Shown piece after piece: positions 25,270-33,804 of a stretch of DNA of 64,000 bases. Each line of letters opens with the position of its first letter. Positions within the stretch are counted from its first letter, which is position 1. A model generated the notes under the pieces. The model saw only the letters and a list, made by a program, of their open reading frames with translations, ran no database searches and had not been told where the DNA came from. A program made the translations under genes and the position numbers. Source of the DNA: Nocardia sienata NBRC 100364 (lineage in GTDB: Bacteria > Actinomycetota > Actinomycetes > Mycobacteriales > Mycobacteriaceae); assembly GCF_001613205.1 (NCBI RefSeq), contig NZ_BDBX01000039.1, positions 1-64,000 of the forward strand, written 5' to 3'.

Positions 25270-25300
25270 ATGATTATGCACGACCATGCAATCTCATTCA
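25270..25300 (-). promoter_or_regulatory. ARG box and promoter of argCJBDFR
   Basis: Same left half TGAATGAGATTGCA and right half TCGTGCATAATCAT as the argG site, differing only in the 3-bp centre and flanks. It begins 4 bp upstream of the argC ATG. The -10 CATAAT (25273-25278) is inside it and the expected start site is the A of the ATG. Confidence 0.88.
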
Positions 25301-25416
25301 CAAACGGTCCCCGCACACCTCCTGCCGACAGGCGGAACCAGCAGCGCCCCGGACCACCGCTGGCCGGCTCTTCGCGGTGGTGCAGCAGTAGGACCGCCGC
25401 TTCTTCCGCTAGCATT

Positions 25417-25432
25417 TAGAACATGTGTTCGA
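25417..25432 (+). promoter_or_regulatory. SOS-box-like sequence at a 13E12/DUF222 remnant
   Basis: TAGAACATGTGTTCGA matches the mycobacterial/actinobacterial LexA consensus TCGAAC-N4-GTTCGA with one mismatch (A for C at the second base). It overlaps the start of the DUF222-like remnant. LexA sites upstream of 13E12 repeat genes are known in M. tuberculosis, so the pairing supports both calls. Confidence 0.55.
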
Positions 25433-25740
25433 ACGGTGGGCTTCGGGACCGGCTCGGCGCCCTGGAACAGGCCGTCGACGCACTGCTCTCCTGCGACCTC
25501 ACCACGGTCCCGGACAGCGAACTCGGCACCGCACTCGCACGGCTCGAGTCACGGACCCGCACCCTCGTCGGCCTCACCGCGCGGCTGGCCCACGAACGCA
25601 ACCACCGGAACGGACCGGTTCCGGCGGCTCCCGGCAACGCACCCGCCCGAGAAGCCGGGCGCCCCGCCGAGACCCGGGCCGCCGCGCCGAACCGCACCTC
25701 ACGCTCGCCCCGCCCGACCGGATCCGGCATTGTTGCCGAT
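25423..25740 (+). pseudogene. N-terminal remnant of a DUF222/HNH (13E12 family) gene
   Basis: The frame from ATG 25423 begins MCSNGGLRDRLGALEQAV and continues as a leucine- and arginine-rich helical segment to about residue 65, resembling the N-terminus of actinobacterial DUF222 proteins that normally carry a C-terminal HNH nuclease. Afterwards it turns into Ala/Pro/Arg-rich filler and runs in frame into the hydratase gene. In the frame starting GTG 25425 the first codons read MFERW, a common start of this family, hinting at an early frameshift. No HNH domain remains. Confidence 0.5.
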
Positions 25741-25770
25741 GACCGCAGCACCGTGGCCCGAGGAGTTACC

Positions 25771-26571
25771 GTGACCGCACCCGTGCGCGTGGAGCGCACC
25801 GGCGACGTCGTCGTCTGGACCATCGACAATCCCGAGCAGCGCAACCCGATCTCCGACGAGGCGACGATCGAGGCACTGGAGAACGCCGTCCGGGCCGCCG
25901 ACCGCGACCATTCGATCCGGGTGGCCATCCTCACCGGAGCGGGTAGCGCGTTCAGCGCCGGCGGCAATGTCAAGCACATGCGGGACAAGGCCGGAATGTT
26001 CGGCGGCGCTCCGGCCGACCTACGCCAGGGCTACCGGCACGGTATCCAGCGCATTCCCAAGGCGCTGTACCACTGCGAGATCCCCACCATCGCCGCGGTG
26101 AACGGCCCGGCGATCGGCGCCGGCTGCGACCTCGCCCTCATGTGCGATATGCGGATCGCCGCGACCACCGCCACCTTCGCGGAGAGCTTCGTCCGCCTGG
26201 GCCTCATCCCCGGGGACGGCGGCGCCTGGCTGCTGCCGCGGGCAGTGGGGATGGCCCGCGCCAGCCAGCTGGCGTTCACAGGCGCCGCCATCGACGCCGC
26301 CACCGCACTCGACTGGGGAATGGTCAACGAAGTCGTCGAACCCGATCGACTGCTCGAGACCGCACACCGGCTCGCCGCCGAGATCGCGGTCAATCCACCG
26401 CACGCGCTGCGGATGACCAAACGGCTGTTGCGCGAGGGCCAGCAGCAGAGCCTGGAAACACTGCTGGAGCTCTCCGCCGCGATGCAGGCACTCACGCACC
26501 ACACCGCCGATCACGACGAAGCCGTCGCCGCCATGCTGGAGCGGCGCACGCCCCGTTTCACCGGACGGTGA
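25771..26571 (+). CDS. Enoyl-CoA hydratase/isomerase family protein
   Basis: 266-residue crotonase-fold enzyme, probably acting in fatty-acid or related acyl-CoA breakdown. The oxyanion-hole segments are GSAFSAGGNVKHM and AAVNGPAIGAGCDLALMCD; a downstream glutamate is in FVRLGLIPGDGG. The GTG at 25771 is preceded by GAGGAG (25760-25765), a clear ribosome-binding site, so it is preferred to the in-frame ATG at 25423, which belongs to an unrelated remnant. Exact substrate not predictable. Confidence 0.92.
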   Translation: MTAPVRVERTGDVVVWTIDNPEQRNPISDEATIEALENAVRAADRDHSIRVAILTGAGSAFSAGGNVKHMRDKAGMFGGAPADLRQGYRHGIQRIPKALYHCEIPTIAAVNGPAIGAGCDLALMCDMRIAATTATFAESFVRLGLIPGDGGAWLLPRAVGMARASQLAFTGAAIDAATALDWGMVNEVVEPDRLLETAHRLAAEIAVNPPHALRMTKRLLREGQQQSLETLLELSAAMQALTHHTADHDEAVAAMLERRTPRFTGR

Positions 26572-26593
26572 CGAGCGGCCGGGCACCGGCGCG

Positions 26594-27223
26594 TCAGGGA
26601 TATTCGGAGATCAGCGTGGCCACTGTCGCGGGCGCGAGGGCTTCGAATACGTGCGGGACATCCGCCGGATAGGCGATGTAGTCGCCCGGGGTGAGTTCCA
26701 CGAGCTCGTCGGCCGTCCCGACGAGCGCGCGACCCGCGCCGAGCAGAACATGTTCGACGGTCCCGGGAAGATGTGGCCGGGAGGCCCGCCGCGGCCCGGG
26801 TTCCGCGGCGACGCGGTAGATATCGCGGCGCATCCCCGCCGGGCCGACCGCCAGCAACGTGGCCCGGTAGTCGGCCTCGGCCGAGAACACCGCGGGCCCC
26901 TCCGCGGCCCGGATCACCCGGATCTGCGGACGCGGCGGGTCGAGCAGGCGCGAGAAGGGCACCTCCAACGCCAGGCACAGCGCCCACAGTGTCTCCAGGC
27001 TGGGATTGCCGCCGCCCGATTCGAGCTGCGAGAGGGTCGATTTCGCGATACCGGCCCGCCGGGCCACCTCGGTCAGCGACAGCTCCGCGCGCAGGCGCTC
27101 GCGGCGCAGCGACGCGGCGATCACCTGCTGCGGGGTCCGGTCGCCACTCGCTCCGGGGCGACCGGCCGGCCGATTGTTCGGTTCAGCATTATCTTGTTCG
27201 TTTTGACGAACAGCGCCATCCAT
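26594..27223 (-). CDS. XRE-cupin transcriptional regulator
   Basis: 209 residues: an N-terminal XRE helix-turn-helix (ASLRRERLRAELSLTEVARRAGIAKSTLSQLESG, about 37-70) and a C-terminal cupin sensor domain (HLPGTVEHVLLGAGRALVG, then LTPGDYIAYPADVPHVFEA). Such regulators often control adjacent metabolite or amino-acid exporters. It is divergent from azlCD with two identical-type palindromes between and within the starts. ATG at 27223 is 4 nt after a -10-like CATAGT, so the transcript may be nearly leaderless. Confidence 0.92.
   Translation of the reverse strand: MDGAVRQNEQDNAEPNNRPAGRPGASGDRTPQQVIAASLRRERLRAELSLTEVARRAGIAKSTLSQLESGGGNPSLETLWALCLALEVPFSRLLDPPRPQIRVIRAAEGPAVFSAEADYRATLLAVGPAGMRRDIYRVAAEPGPRRASRPHLPGTVEHVLLGAGRALVGTADELVELTPGDYIAYPADVPHVFEALAPATVATLISEYP
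27196..27211. promoter_or_regulatory. Palindromic operator copy 1, XRE-cupin/azlC region
   Basis: GTTCG-TTTTGA-CGAAC, perfect 5-bp arms. It overlaps a -35-like TTGACG (27203-27208) for azlC and lies in the first codons of the regulator gene. Sister site at 27244-27259. Confidence 0.65.
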
Positions 27224-27239
27224 GTTCACTATGGTAGTC

Positions 27240-27914
27240 ATGCGTTCGTTATGGCGAACAGTCGATCCGCCGACCCGATCACTGATCACCGCGCTCTGTG
27301 CCGCGGTCACGGTGGCCGGTATGTCCTACGGGGCCACGGCGGTCGCGGCCGGTTTCCCGCTGTGGTTCCCGGTCGCGCTCGGTGTGCTCGTCCTGGCCGC
27401 CGGTTCGGAATTCCTGTTCGTCGGGATCGTCGCCGCCGGCGGCAGCCCGCTCGCCGCCCTGTGCGCGGGCCTGCTGATCAACGCACGCCATATCGGCTAC
27501 GGCCTCGCGGTCGCCGAGGTCCTCGGCACCGGGTGGCGCGGCCTCCGCGACGCGCACCTGCTCAACGACGAGACCGTGGGGGTGGCGCTGGCCCAGCGCA
27601 CCACCGGCCACGGCCGGGCCGCCTACCTGGCCTGCGGAGCAGGCCTTCTGGCGGTCTGGCCCGGCGGGGCACTGCTGGGCGGACTGCTCGGCACCGCGGT
27701 GCCCGACCCCGGTGTCTTGGGGGTGGATGCCGTGTTACCGGCGGTGTTGCTGGGGCTGATCATGCCCGCGCTGCGCGAACCCGCGGTCCGGCGCGGCGCC
27801 CTCACCGGGTCCGCTCTCGCACTGTTCACGACTCCGCTGCTGCCCGCCGGCCTGCCGATTCTGCTGGCCGCCGTGGCCGCCGCCTGCACAATTCTCCCGC
27901 CGCGGGCGCGATGA
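27240..27914 (+). CDS. azlC: AzlC family branched-chain amino acid exporter subunit
   Basis: 224-residue protein with about five to six transmembrane helices. Family blocks: MSYGATAVAAGFPLW, GSEFLFVGIVAAGGSPL, and LLINARHIGYGLAVAEVL. With AzlD it exports branched-chain amino acids or analogues. The ATG at 27240 coincides with the expected start point of a promoter with -35 TTGACG and -10 CACTAT, so the mRNA is likely leaderless; ATGs at 27222 and 27231 are alternatives. ATGA overlap with azlD. Confidence 0.9.
   Translation: MRSLWRTVDPPTRSLITALCAAVTVAGMSYGATAVAAGFPLWFPVALGVLVLAAGSEFLFVGIVAAGGSPLAALCAGLLINARHIGYGLAVAEVLGTGWRGLRDAHLLNDETVGVALAQRTTGHGRAAYLACGAGLLAVWPGGALLGGLLGTAVPDPGVLGVDAVLPAVLLGLIMPALREPAVRRGALTGSALALFTTPLLPAGLPILLAAVAAACTILPPRAR
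27244..27259. promoter_or_regulatory. Palindromic operator copy 2, XRE-cupin/azlC region
   Basis: GTTCG-TTATGG-CGAAC, the same arms and 13 of 16 bases or more in common with copy 1. Centres are 48 bp apart. It lies in the first codons of azlC and upstream of the regulator promoter, so a bound regulator could repress both directions. Confidence 0.65.
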
Positions 27915-28234
27915 ACGACCTCGGATACCTGGTAGGCGCCGCCCTCGCACTGGCGGCCGGAACATTCGCGTTCCGCCTCGCCGGACCCGTACTGAAGTCA
28001 CGGATCGCTGTCTCCGCCCGGACGACCGCGCTTCTCGAGAACGCGTCCGTCGCCGTACTCGCTGCCCTCGTGTGCACCACCGCCCTGACCGAGGACGGCA
28101 GCGCGGCCGGAATCGCGCGTCCGGCGGGAGTCCTGACCGCAGGTGTGCTCTACCGGTTCCGGGCACCCCTGCCCGCGGCCCTCATGGCCGCGGCCGCGAC
28201 CACGGCAGCGCTGCGGCTGGCGGGCGTGCCGTGA
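27911..28234 (+). CDS. azlD: AzlD family branched-chain amino acid exporter subunit
   Basis: 107-residue partner of AzlC with about four hydrophobic segments (YLVGAALALAAGTFAFRLAGPVL at the start). The motif TFAFRLAGP corresponds to the conserved TyxxRxxP region of the family. ATGA overlap with azlC shows coupling. Confidence 0.88.
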   Translation: MNDLGYLVGAALALAAGTFAFRLAGPVLKSRIAVSARTTALLENASVAVLAALVCTTALTEDGSAAGIARPAGVLTAGVLYRFRAPLPAALMAAAATTAALRLAGVP

Positions 28235-28268
28235 CAACGCGGCGACCCGCGAGCCTGAAACCGCGGGT

Positions 28269-28760
28269 CTAACGCTTCTCGACCACGCGCTCGCCTTCGC
28301 CCGGTTTCCAGATGATGACCCGCAACAGATCGTCGTCGACCTCGACCGCCGACGCCGAGGTCAGGTCGGCCACGAAGAAGTGCTCGAACGGCTGATTCCG
28401 CAGATCCAGGCCGCTGTCCTCGTACAGGTATTCGGCGAAACGCGCGTGCAACGCGGTATCCGGATCATCGATCACCAGACCGAACAGTTTGGCGTCCCCG
28501 TCGGCCACCATCGTGTCCTCGGTCGCGGTGTGCAGACAGAAGCGCGGATCGCGCGCGAGATCCCGGAACTTGGTGGTGCGTGGCATTCCGACGATCACCA
28601 GTTTCTCCTCGAAGATGAGCGGCTCCACCGGGCTGATCCGGGGGTACCCGTCCGAACGAAGGGTGGCGAGCATGCACAGATTGCTGGTCGCGGCGTGGCG
28701 ACGACGGAAGATCTCGCTGATCCGCGGCGCCTCGGCGGTGAATTCACTCCAGGTCGTCAT
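28269..28760 (-). CDS. Pyridoxamine 5'-phosphate oxidase family protein
   Basis: 163-residue split-barrel flavin or F420-type protein. Visible features: LCMLATLRSDGYPRISPVEPLIFE then VGMPRTTKFRDLARDPRFCLHTA, the standard first half of these folds. Many actinobacterial members bind F420 or haem rather than act in vitamin B6 metabolism. Located between azlD and ppc with no obvious operon partner. Confidence 0.85.
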   Translation of the reverse strand: MTTWSEFTAEAPRISEIFRRRHAATSNLCMLATLRSDGYPRISPVEPLIFEEKLVIVGMPRTTKFRDLARDPRFCLHTATEDTMVADGDAKLFGLVIDDPDTALHARFAEYLYEDSGLDLRNQPFEHFFVADLTSASAVEVDDDLLRVIIWKPGEGERVVEKR

Positions 28761-28862
28761 ACAGCCGACGGTACGACGACCGGCGCCGCCGCGGGTGATG
28801 TCGAGCCCGTTCCGAGACGAGCACCAGCCCGCACCGGTACCGGCCCGGTAGGCCGGCAGTGG

Positions 28863-31664
28863 TCAGCCCGAGTTGCGCAGCGCCGTGGCCAAACCGTTCA
28901 TCGTGAGCAGGATGCCGCGTTTCACCAGTTCGGAATCGTCCCCGGCCCGCAACCGGCGCAACAGTTCGACCTGCATCTGGTTCAGCGGTTCCAGGTACGG
29001 GAACCGGTTGCGGATGGATTCGGCCAGCGACGGATTGTCGGCCAGCAGGTGATCGTTTCCGGTGATGGCGGCATGCACGGCGACGGTCCGGGCGTGTTCG
29101 CGCTCGATCATCCCGAAGATGCGCTCACGCAGATCGATATCGTCGACCAGTTCGGCGTAGCGGGCGGCGATATCGAGGTCGCTCTTGGCCATCACCTGGG
29201 CGAGATTCGACAGCACGGTGCGGAAGAACGGCCACCTGCGGTACAGGTCCGAAAGCCGGGCGAGCCGCTCGGGGTCGCCGTCGATCCACTCCTCGAGCGC
29301 GGTTCCGGTGCCGTACCAGCCGGGCAGCATCACCCGGGCCTGACTCCAGGCCATCACCCATGGGATGGCCCGCAGATCCGCGACCGAGTTGGTGGGTTTG
29401 CGGGACGCGGGACGGCTGCCGATATTGAGGTCGCCTACCTCGGCGACCGGGGTCGACTGCCGGAAGTACGCCACGAAGCCGGGTGTTTCGTGTACCAAGC
29501 GCGCATAGGCGGCGCGGGCCCGGGCCGCGAGTTCGTCCATGAGCGCGTAAGAGGGTTCGGCGTCGGCACCCAGACCCTCGACGTCCAGCAGCGTCGATTC
29601 GAGGGTGCCCGCGATGAGCGATTCGAGATTGCGGTGCGCCGCCCCGCGCTCGGCGTATTTCGCCGCGATGACCTCGCCCTGTTCGGTCAGCCGCAGGGAA
29701 CCCCGCACGGCGCCGGCGGGTTGCGCGAGGATCGCGTCGTAGCTGCGGCCCCCGCCGCGCCCGACGGTGCCGCCCCGGCCGTGGAAGAGCCGCAACCGGA
29801 TCCCGTGTTCGCGCGCCAGCTCCACCAGGTCCAGTTCCGCCCGGTACAACGCCCAGTTGGCGGCCAGATATCCGCCGTCCTTGTTCGAATCGGAGTAGCC
29901 GAGCATCACTTCCTGCCGCATTCCGCGCGCTGCCACCAGCTCGTGGTACTCCGGCACCCGTAACGCCGCGGCCAGCGTCGCCGCCCCGGCTGCCAGATCC
30001 TCGATGGTTTCGAACAGCGGCACGATCCCGGCCGGGCAGGAGGGTCCGCTGTCCGCGTCCCCCGGGTCCAGCAGCCCACCTTCCTTGAGCAGCAGGGCGG
30101 CCTCGAGCAGGTCGCTGACCGAGGTGCACATCGAGATGATGTAGTTGGGGACGGCGTCCGGACCCAGCGCGGCGACCACGGCGGCGCCCGCGCGCACGAC
30201 CCCCAGCTCTTTGGCCGCCGGCTCACCGATCCGCGCTCGCGGTCCCAGCAGCGGCCGGCGGGTACGCAGTTCCCGGGTGAGCAGGTCCACCCGGTCGGAC
30301 TCGGACAGGCTCGGATAATCCGGATGCACGCCCGCCCAGGCCAGCAGTTCGGCGACCACCTGTTCATGGGTTTCGGAATTCTGGCGCATATCCAGGCCCT
30401 GCAGATGGAACCCGAAGGTTTCCACCGCGCAGCGCAGCGCCGCGAGGCGGTCGTCGGCCAGCAGTGCGTCCCCGCCGGCGCGCAGCGAGGCATCCACGGC
30501 GTCGAGATCATCGAGCAGATCCTGGGGCGTGCCGTAGGGAGGGCCGGAGGCGCCCTCACCGGCAGCGGAAGCTTCGAACTCCCAGGGACCCGCCGCCTCG
30601 GGAGCCAGCGCGGCGACGGCCCGCCGCGCGGTCGCGGTGAGCCGGACCCGGATGCCGTACAGCGCCCGCCGGTACGGTTCGTCGGCGTAGGTCTTCGGAT
30701 CCGGATAACCGCGATCGGCGAGTGCGCGCAGCTCCGGGGTCACCGGGACCAGCCGCGCCGACAGCGCCAGCGTCTTCTCCAGCTGCACCAGTTCGCGCAG
30801 GTAGCGCGCGAAAGCCACCCCCGCGGCCTGCGCGGCCGCCGTACGCACCACTTCCGCCGTCACAAACGGGTTGCCGTCGCGGTCCCCGCCGATCCACGAA
30901 CCGGGACGCAGCATGGGCTTCGGCAACAATCGCTGCTCGGGCCAGCGCGACCGCAGCGCTGTGCGCACGCTCGCGTTGATCGCGGGAATGACATCGAACA
31001 AGGTGAGTTCGTAGTACCGCAGGCCGACGGCGATCTCGTCCTGGATACGCAAGCGCGACAACCTGATCAGCGCCGTACGCCAGAGGGTGAGCACCTGGCG
31101 CCGGATCTCGAGCTCGAGCTGTTCCCGTTCGGATTCGGGGGCGCGCTGCCGCCGGCGCATCAACTCGGTGACCCGGGTCTGGGTGTCGAACACCGTACGG
31201 CGCCGGGTCTCGGTCGGATGCGCGGTGATCACCGGGGACACCAGCGCGTCGGCCAGCAGTTCGGCCACCCGCTCCCCCGGCACCGCCGCCGCGTCCAGCT
31301 TCCGGTAGGTCGCGGCCAGGGAGGAGTCCTGCGGAGCTTCTCCCGCTGCCTCGTGCGCGGCGCGGCGGCGGTCACGCTGGATGTCCTCGGCGAGATTGGC
31401 CAGCAGAACGAAATAACTGAACGCCCGGATAAGCGGTAGTGCCACGGTGATATCGACCCCGGCCAGCATTTCACCGACCGCGCTGCGCTCCACCTCCTCC
31501 CGCCGGACACGGAAGGCCTCCACCCGGACCCGTTCCACGAGGTCGAAGACCTCAGGGCCCTCGTGGTCGCGGATGGTGTCACCGAGCACGCCGCCGAGGA
31601 ACCGGATGTCCTCGCGCAGCGGCAGGGTCGCGTCGTTTCCTTCACCGGTCTGCGCATCGCCCAT
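28863..31664 (-). CDS. ppc: Phosphoenolpyruvate carboxylase
   Basis: Anaplerotic carboxylation of PEP to oxaloacetate. 933 residues, normal for the bacterial enzyme. The catalytic histidine lies in TAHPTETRRR near residue 156, the second signature is GYSDSNKDGGYLAANW near 600, and the glycine loop is FHGRGGTVGRGGG near 640. The C-terminus ends LRNSG, close to the conserved (R/Q)NTG end. ATG at 31664. Monocistronic by position. Confidence 0.97.
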   Translation of the reverse strand: MGDAQTGEGNDATLPLREDIRFLGGVLGDTIRDHEGPEVFDLVERVRVEAFRVRREEVERSAVGEMLAGVDITVALPLIRAFSYFVLLANLAEDIQRDRRRAAHEAAGEAPQDSSLAATYRKLDAAAVPGERVAELLADALVSPVITAHPTETRRRTVFDTQTRVTELMRRRQRAPESEREQLELEIRRQVLTLWRTALIRLSRLRIQDEIAVGLRYYELTLFDVIPAINASVRTALRSRWPEQRLLPKPMLRPGSWIGGDRDGNPFVTAEVVRTAAAQAAGVAFARYLRELVQLEKTLALSARLVPVTPELRALADRGYPDPKTYADEPYRRALYGIRVRLTATARRAVAALAPEAAGPWEFEASAAGEGASGPPYGTPQDLLDDLDAVDASLRAGGDALLADDRLAALRCAVETFGFHLQGLDMRQNSETHEQVVAELLAWAGVHPDYPSLSESDRVDLLTRELRTRRPLLGPRARIGEPAAKELGVVRAGAAVVAALGPDAVPNYIISMCTSVSDLLEAALLLKEGGLLDPGDADSGPSCPAGIVPLFETIEDLAAGAATLAAALRVPEYHELVAARGMRQEVMLGYSDSNKDGGYLAANWALYRAELDLVELAREHGIRLRLFHGRGGTVGRGGGRSYDAILAQPAGAVRGSLRLTEQGEVIAAKYAERGAAHRNLESLIAGTLESTLLDVEGLGADAEPSYALMDELAARARAAYARLVHETPGFVAYFRQSTPVAEVGDLNIGSRPASRKPTNSVADLRAIPWVMAWSQARVMLPGWYGTGTALEEWIDGDPERLARLSDLYRRWPFFRTVLSNLAQVMAKSDLDIAARYAELVDDIDLRERIFGMIEREHARTVAVHAAITGNDHLLADNPSLAESIRNRFPYLEPLNQMQVELLRRLRAGDDSELVKRGILLTMNGLATALRNSG

Positions 31665-31789
31665 GATCAGAAGTATGGACGGCCACCGTGCCGGTAGCTG
31701 TGACGACGCACACGGCCGGACCCCGACTGTATGCGCCGGATGCCGCGGAACCCGGCTATCGGCACAGGTGAAGCCTTTCGTTTACCGCC

Positions 31790-32209
31790 TCAGCCCAGTG
31801 GCTGGGAGAAACGCAGGAAGTTCCCCCAGGGATCGGCGAAACCGCAGTCGCGCACCCCGTAGGGCTGGTCGGCGGGTTCCTGGGTGACCCGGACCCCGGC
31901 GTCGCGCAGCCGTGCGAAGGTCTCGTCCACCGATTCGGTGACGAAGATCAGCGTGCCGTGTGCCCCCGCGGCCAGCCGGCGCTGTGCCTCGGCGCTCTGC
32001 TCGGGGTCGGGCACCATGGACGGGGTCTCCAGAATGAACTCGATACCGGGTTGTCCGGCCGGCCCCACGGTGACCCAGCGCAGTGGGCCCAGCGGCAGAT
32101 CCGCGCGGACCTCGAGGCCGATCACGTCTCGATAGAACTCCAGCGCTTCCTGCTGATCGCCGACCAGCACACCGATATGCGACAGTGCGAGGTCTTTACC
32201 GTTGGCCAT
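31790..32209 (-). CDS. VOC (glyoxalase/bleomycin resistance) family protein
   Basis: 139-residue single VOC domain starting MANGKDLALSHIGVLVGD, with paired beta-alpha-beta-beta-beta modules and the late GVRDCGFADPWGNFLRF segment. Metal-ligand candidates are His11 and a glutamate in GIEFILETP. ATG at 32209 has a strong AAGGAG site. Substrate unknown. Confidence 0.88.
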   Translation of the reverse strand: MANGKDLALSHIGVLVGDQQEALEFYRDVIGLEVRADLPLGPLRWVTVGPAGQPGIEFILETPSMVPDPEQSAEAQRRLAAGAHGTLIFVTESVDETFARLRDAGVRVTQEPADQPYGVRDCGFADPWGNFLRFSQPLG

Positions 32210-32334
32210 CCGATTCTCCTTCGCTGCGGGGCATGCCCGTACCGGGTCCGGCCGGATGATTCGCCCCCGGCCGGTATGGACATCACACACGACGGGCCCC
32301 GGGACCGGAATTCATCGCACGGCCGGAAAATACT

Positions 32335-33015
32335 TCAGCGCACCGCGCCTGCCACGGCGCCGGGCACCCGGGACTGCTCCGCCAGCCAGATGGCGGTAGC
32401 GACCACGCCTGCCGTGAACACCAGTTCGGCGCAGTTGGTGAGCAGCATGGGTGGCATCGCCGCCGAGACCACGGTCATGATCACGGTGGTCACGGTCCAG
32501 CGCCGGTAACCCCGCACCCGCCACACCGCCACAGCCGCCAACAGCACGACCACCACCGTCACCACCGGCGCCAGCAGGCCGGCCGCCGACGCGTGCGCGG
32601 TGGTGTAGCGCACGGTGCCCGCCCACTCCCGCGGTTCCAGTGTGAGCGGCGTCAGTTCGCCGGCCACCCCCACCACGATCACCACCGCCGTCACCGCCGC
32701 GACCGCGGCTTGTACCCACCGAATCCGCGCCCACCCGACGCCGGCCCGGGCCGCGGCGGCGCACGCCCACGGCATCAACAGCGGGGTGAGCACGATATGG
32801 GCGACGAAGCGGGGCGCCGACCAGCTTTCCAGCGTCGTACCGGCGCCGACCCAGCGGCCCGCCGCAAGGACCGCGTTATCGTAGGCCAACGCCGCGCACA
32901 CCACGGCGGGTACGAGAAACAGCCGGTCGGCGGTTGCCCGGAACCGCAGAACGCACCGGCTGCCGAGCGCCAGCTGACCGGCGGCGAGCACGGCGAAGAG
33001 TACGGATGCGAGCAC
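32335..33015 (-). CDS. Multi-pass membrane protein of unknown function
   Basis: 226 residues with about six to seven transmembrane helices and short loops. GTG at 33015 follows GGAAAGGA, a good ribosome-binding site; the in-frame ATG further upstream gives a charged, low-complexity leader. Histidine-bearing loops (RFVAHIVLTPLLMPW and RYTTAHASAAGLL) might mark a catalytic or haem site, but I do not recognise the family. Confidence 0.75.
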   Translation of the reverse strand: MLASVLFAVLAAGQLALGSRCVLRFRATADRLFLVPAVVCAALAYDNAVLAAGRWVGAGTTLESWSAPRFVAHIVLTPLLMPWACAAAARAGVGWARIRWVQAAVAAVTAVVIVVGVAGELTPLTLEPREWAGTVRYTTAHASAAGLLAPVVTVVVVLLAAVAVWRVRGYRRWTVTTVIMTVVSAAMPPMLLTNCAELVFTAGVVATAIWLAEQSRVPGAVAGAVR

Positions 33016-33130
33016 GGGAATCCTTTCCGGCCGCGGTGGGCCGGGACCGATGGCCAGGATACTGCCGCGGCGACCATCGGACCTCGCCCGCGGCCGGTCC
33101 CGGCCCTGCGGATTCGCGGCGCCGCTGTCG

Positions 33131-33215
33131 CCTGCTCGGCTCACTCCCATCGGCGGTAGCCTGCTCGGCGCGCCCACGTCGGCGGTGGCCTGCTCGGCTC
33201 ACCCGCGGCGGCGAC
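33131..33215. repeat. About three 29-bp imperfect tandem repeats
   Basis: Units start at 33131, 33160 and 33189, each beginning CCTGCTCGGC or CCTGCTCGGCT and ending near CGGCGGT. They span the gap between the membrane protein gene and the 3' end of the acetyltransferase gene. Possibly variable in copy number between strains. Confidence 0.65.
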
Positions 33216-33804
33216 CCCGGCCGCGGATTCGCGTCCCGGTACCCGGCGCCGCCGGGCCGAGTTGCCGCGCTCCGGCACCGAGCGCTTTGGCGAACCGGAC
33301 GAGACGCGCGGCAGCGGAACCCACCTCCGTATAGCCCGCCGCCTTGTACAGCGCACGCGCTTCGGGCTGCCGGTCTCCGGCCGTGACCAGAGCCTCCCGG
33401 TAGCCCAGCAGCACCATCTCGGCTTCCAGTTCCGCGAGTACCCGGGTCGCGAGTCCGCCGCGCCGGTGCTCGCGCGCGGTCCAGACGCGTTGGATCTCGG
33501 CAGTTGTCGTATCGAAGCGGCGGAAGCCGCCGCCCGCGACCGGGTCGCCGTGATCCACCAGCACCAGCAGATCACCGTCGGGGGCGGAGTAATCGGCGGC
33601 CGGGCAGTCCCGGAGCCGCCGGTGGATCGCACCGGCGGTGCCCCCGTAGCGGATGCTGTGGTCGATGGCGAGTTCCGCGAGCAGCGCGACGGCCAGCGGA
33701 TGATCCTGGTGTACGTGATACAGCCGCGGGCCGCGGGCCCGTGTACCGATCGCCGACGGTGTACCCACGCTCGGTACCTCCATCACCCTTGGCCGTTGCG
33801 CCAC
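33199..33804 (-). CDS. GNAT family N-acetyltransferase
   Basis: 201-residue acetyltransferase. Acetyl-CoA motif A is RVWTAREHRRGGLATRVLAELE (about residues 110-131); EARALYKAAGYTEVGS is the C-terminal motif B. The Arg/Gly-rich tail overlaps the 29-bp repeat array. The ATG at 33783 is an alternative start. Substrate unknown. Confidence 0.85.
   Translation of the reverse strand: MAQRPRVMEVPSVGTPSAIGTRARGPRLYHVHQDHPLAVALLAELAIDHSIRYGGTAGAIHRRLRDCPAADYSAPDGDLLVLVDHGDPVAGGGFRRFDTTTAEIQRVWTAREHRRGGLATRVLAELEAEMVLLGYREALVTAGDRQPEARALYKAAGYTEVGSAAARLVRFAKALGAGARQLGPAAPGTGTRIRGRGRRRG

Noticed and set aside
33131..33215. Possible CRISPR-like array
   Set aside because: The 29-bp units are directly adjacent with no spacers, and no cas gene is in the window; it is a simple tandem repeat.
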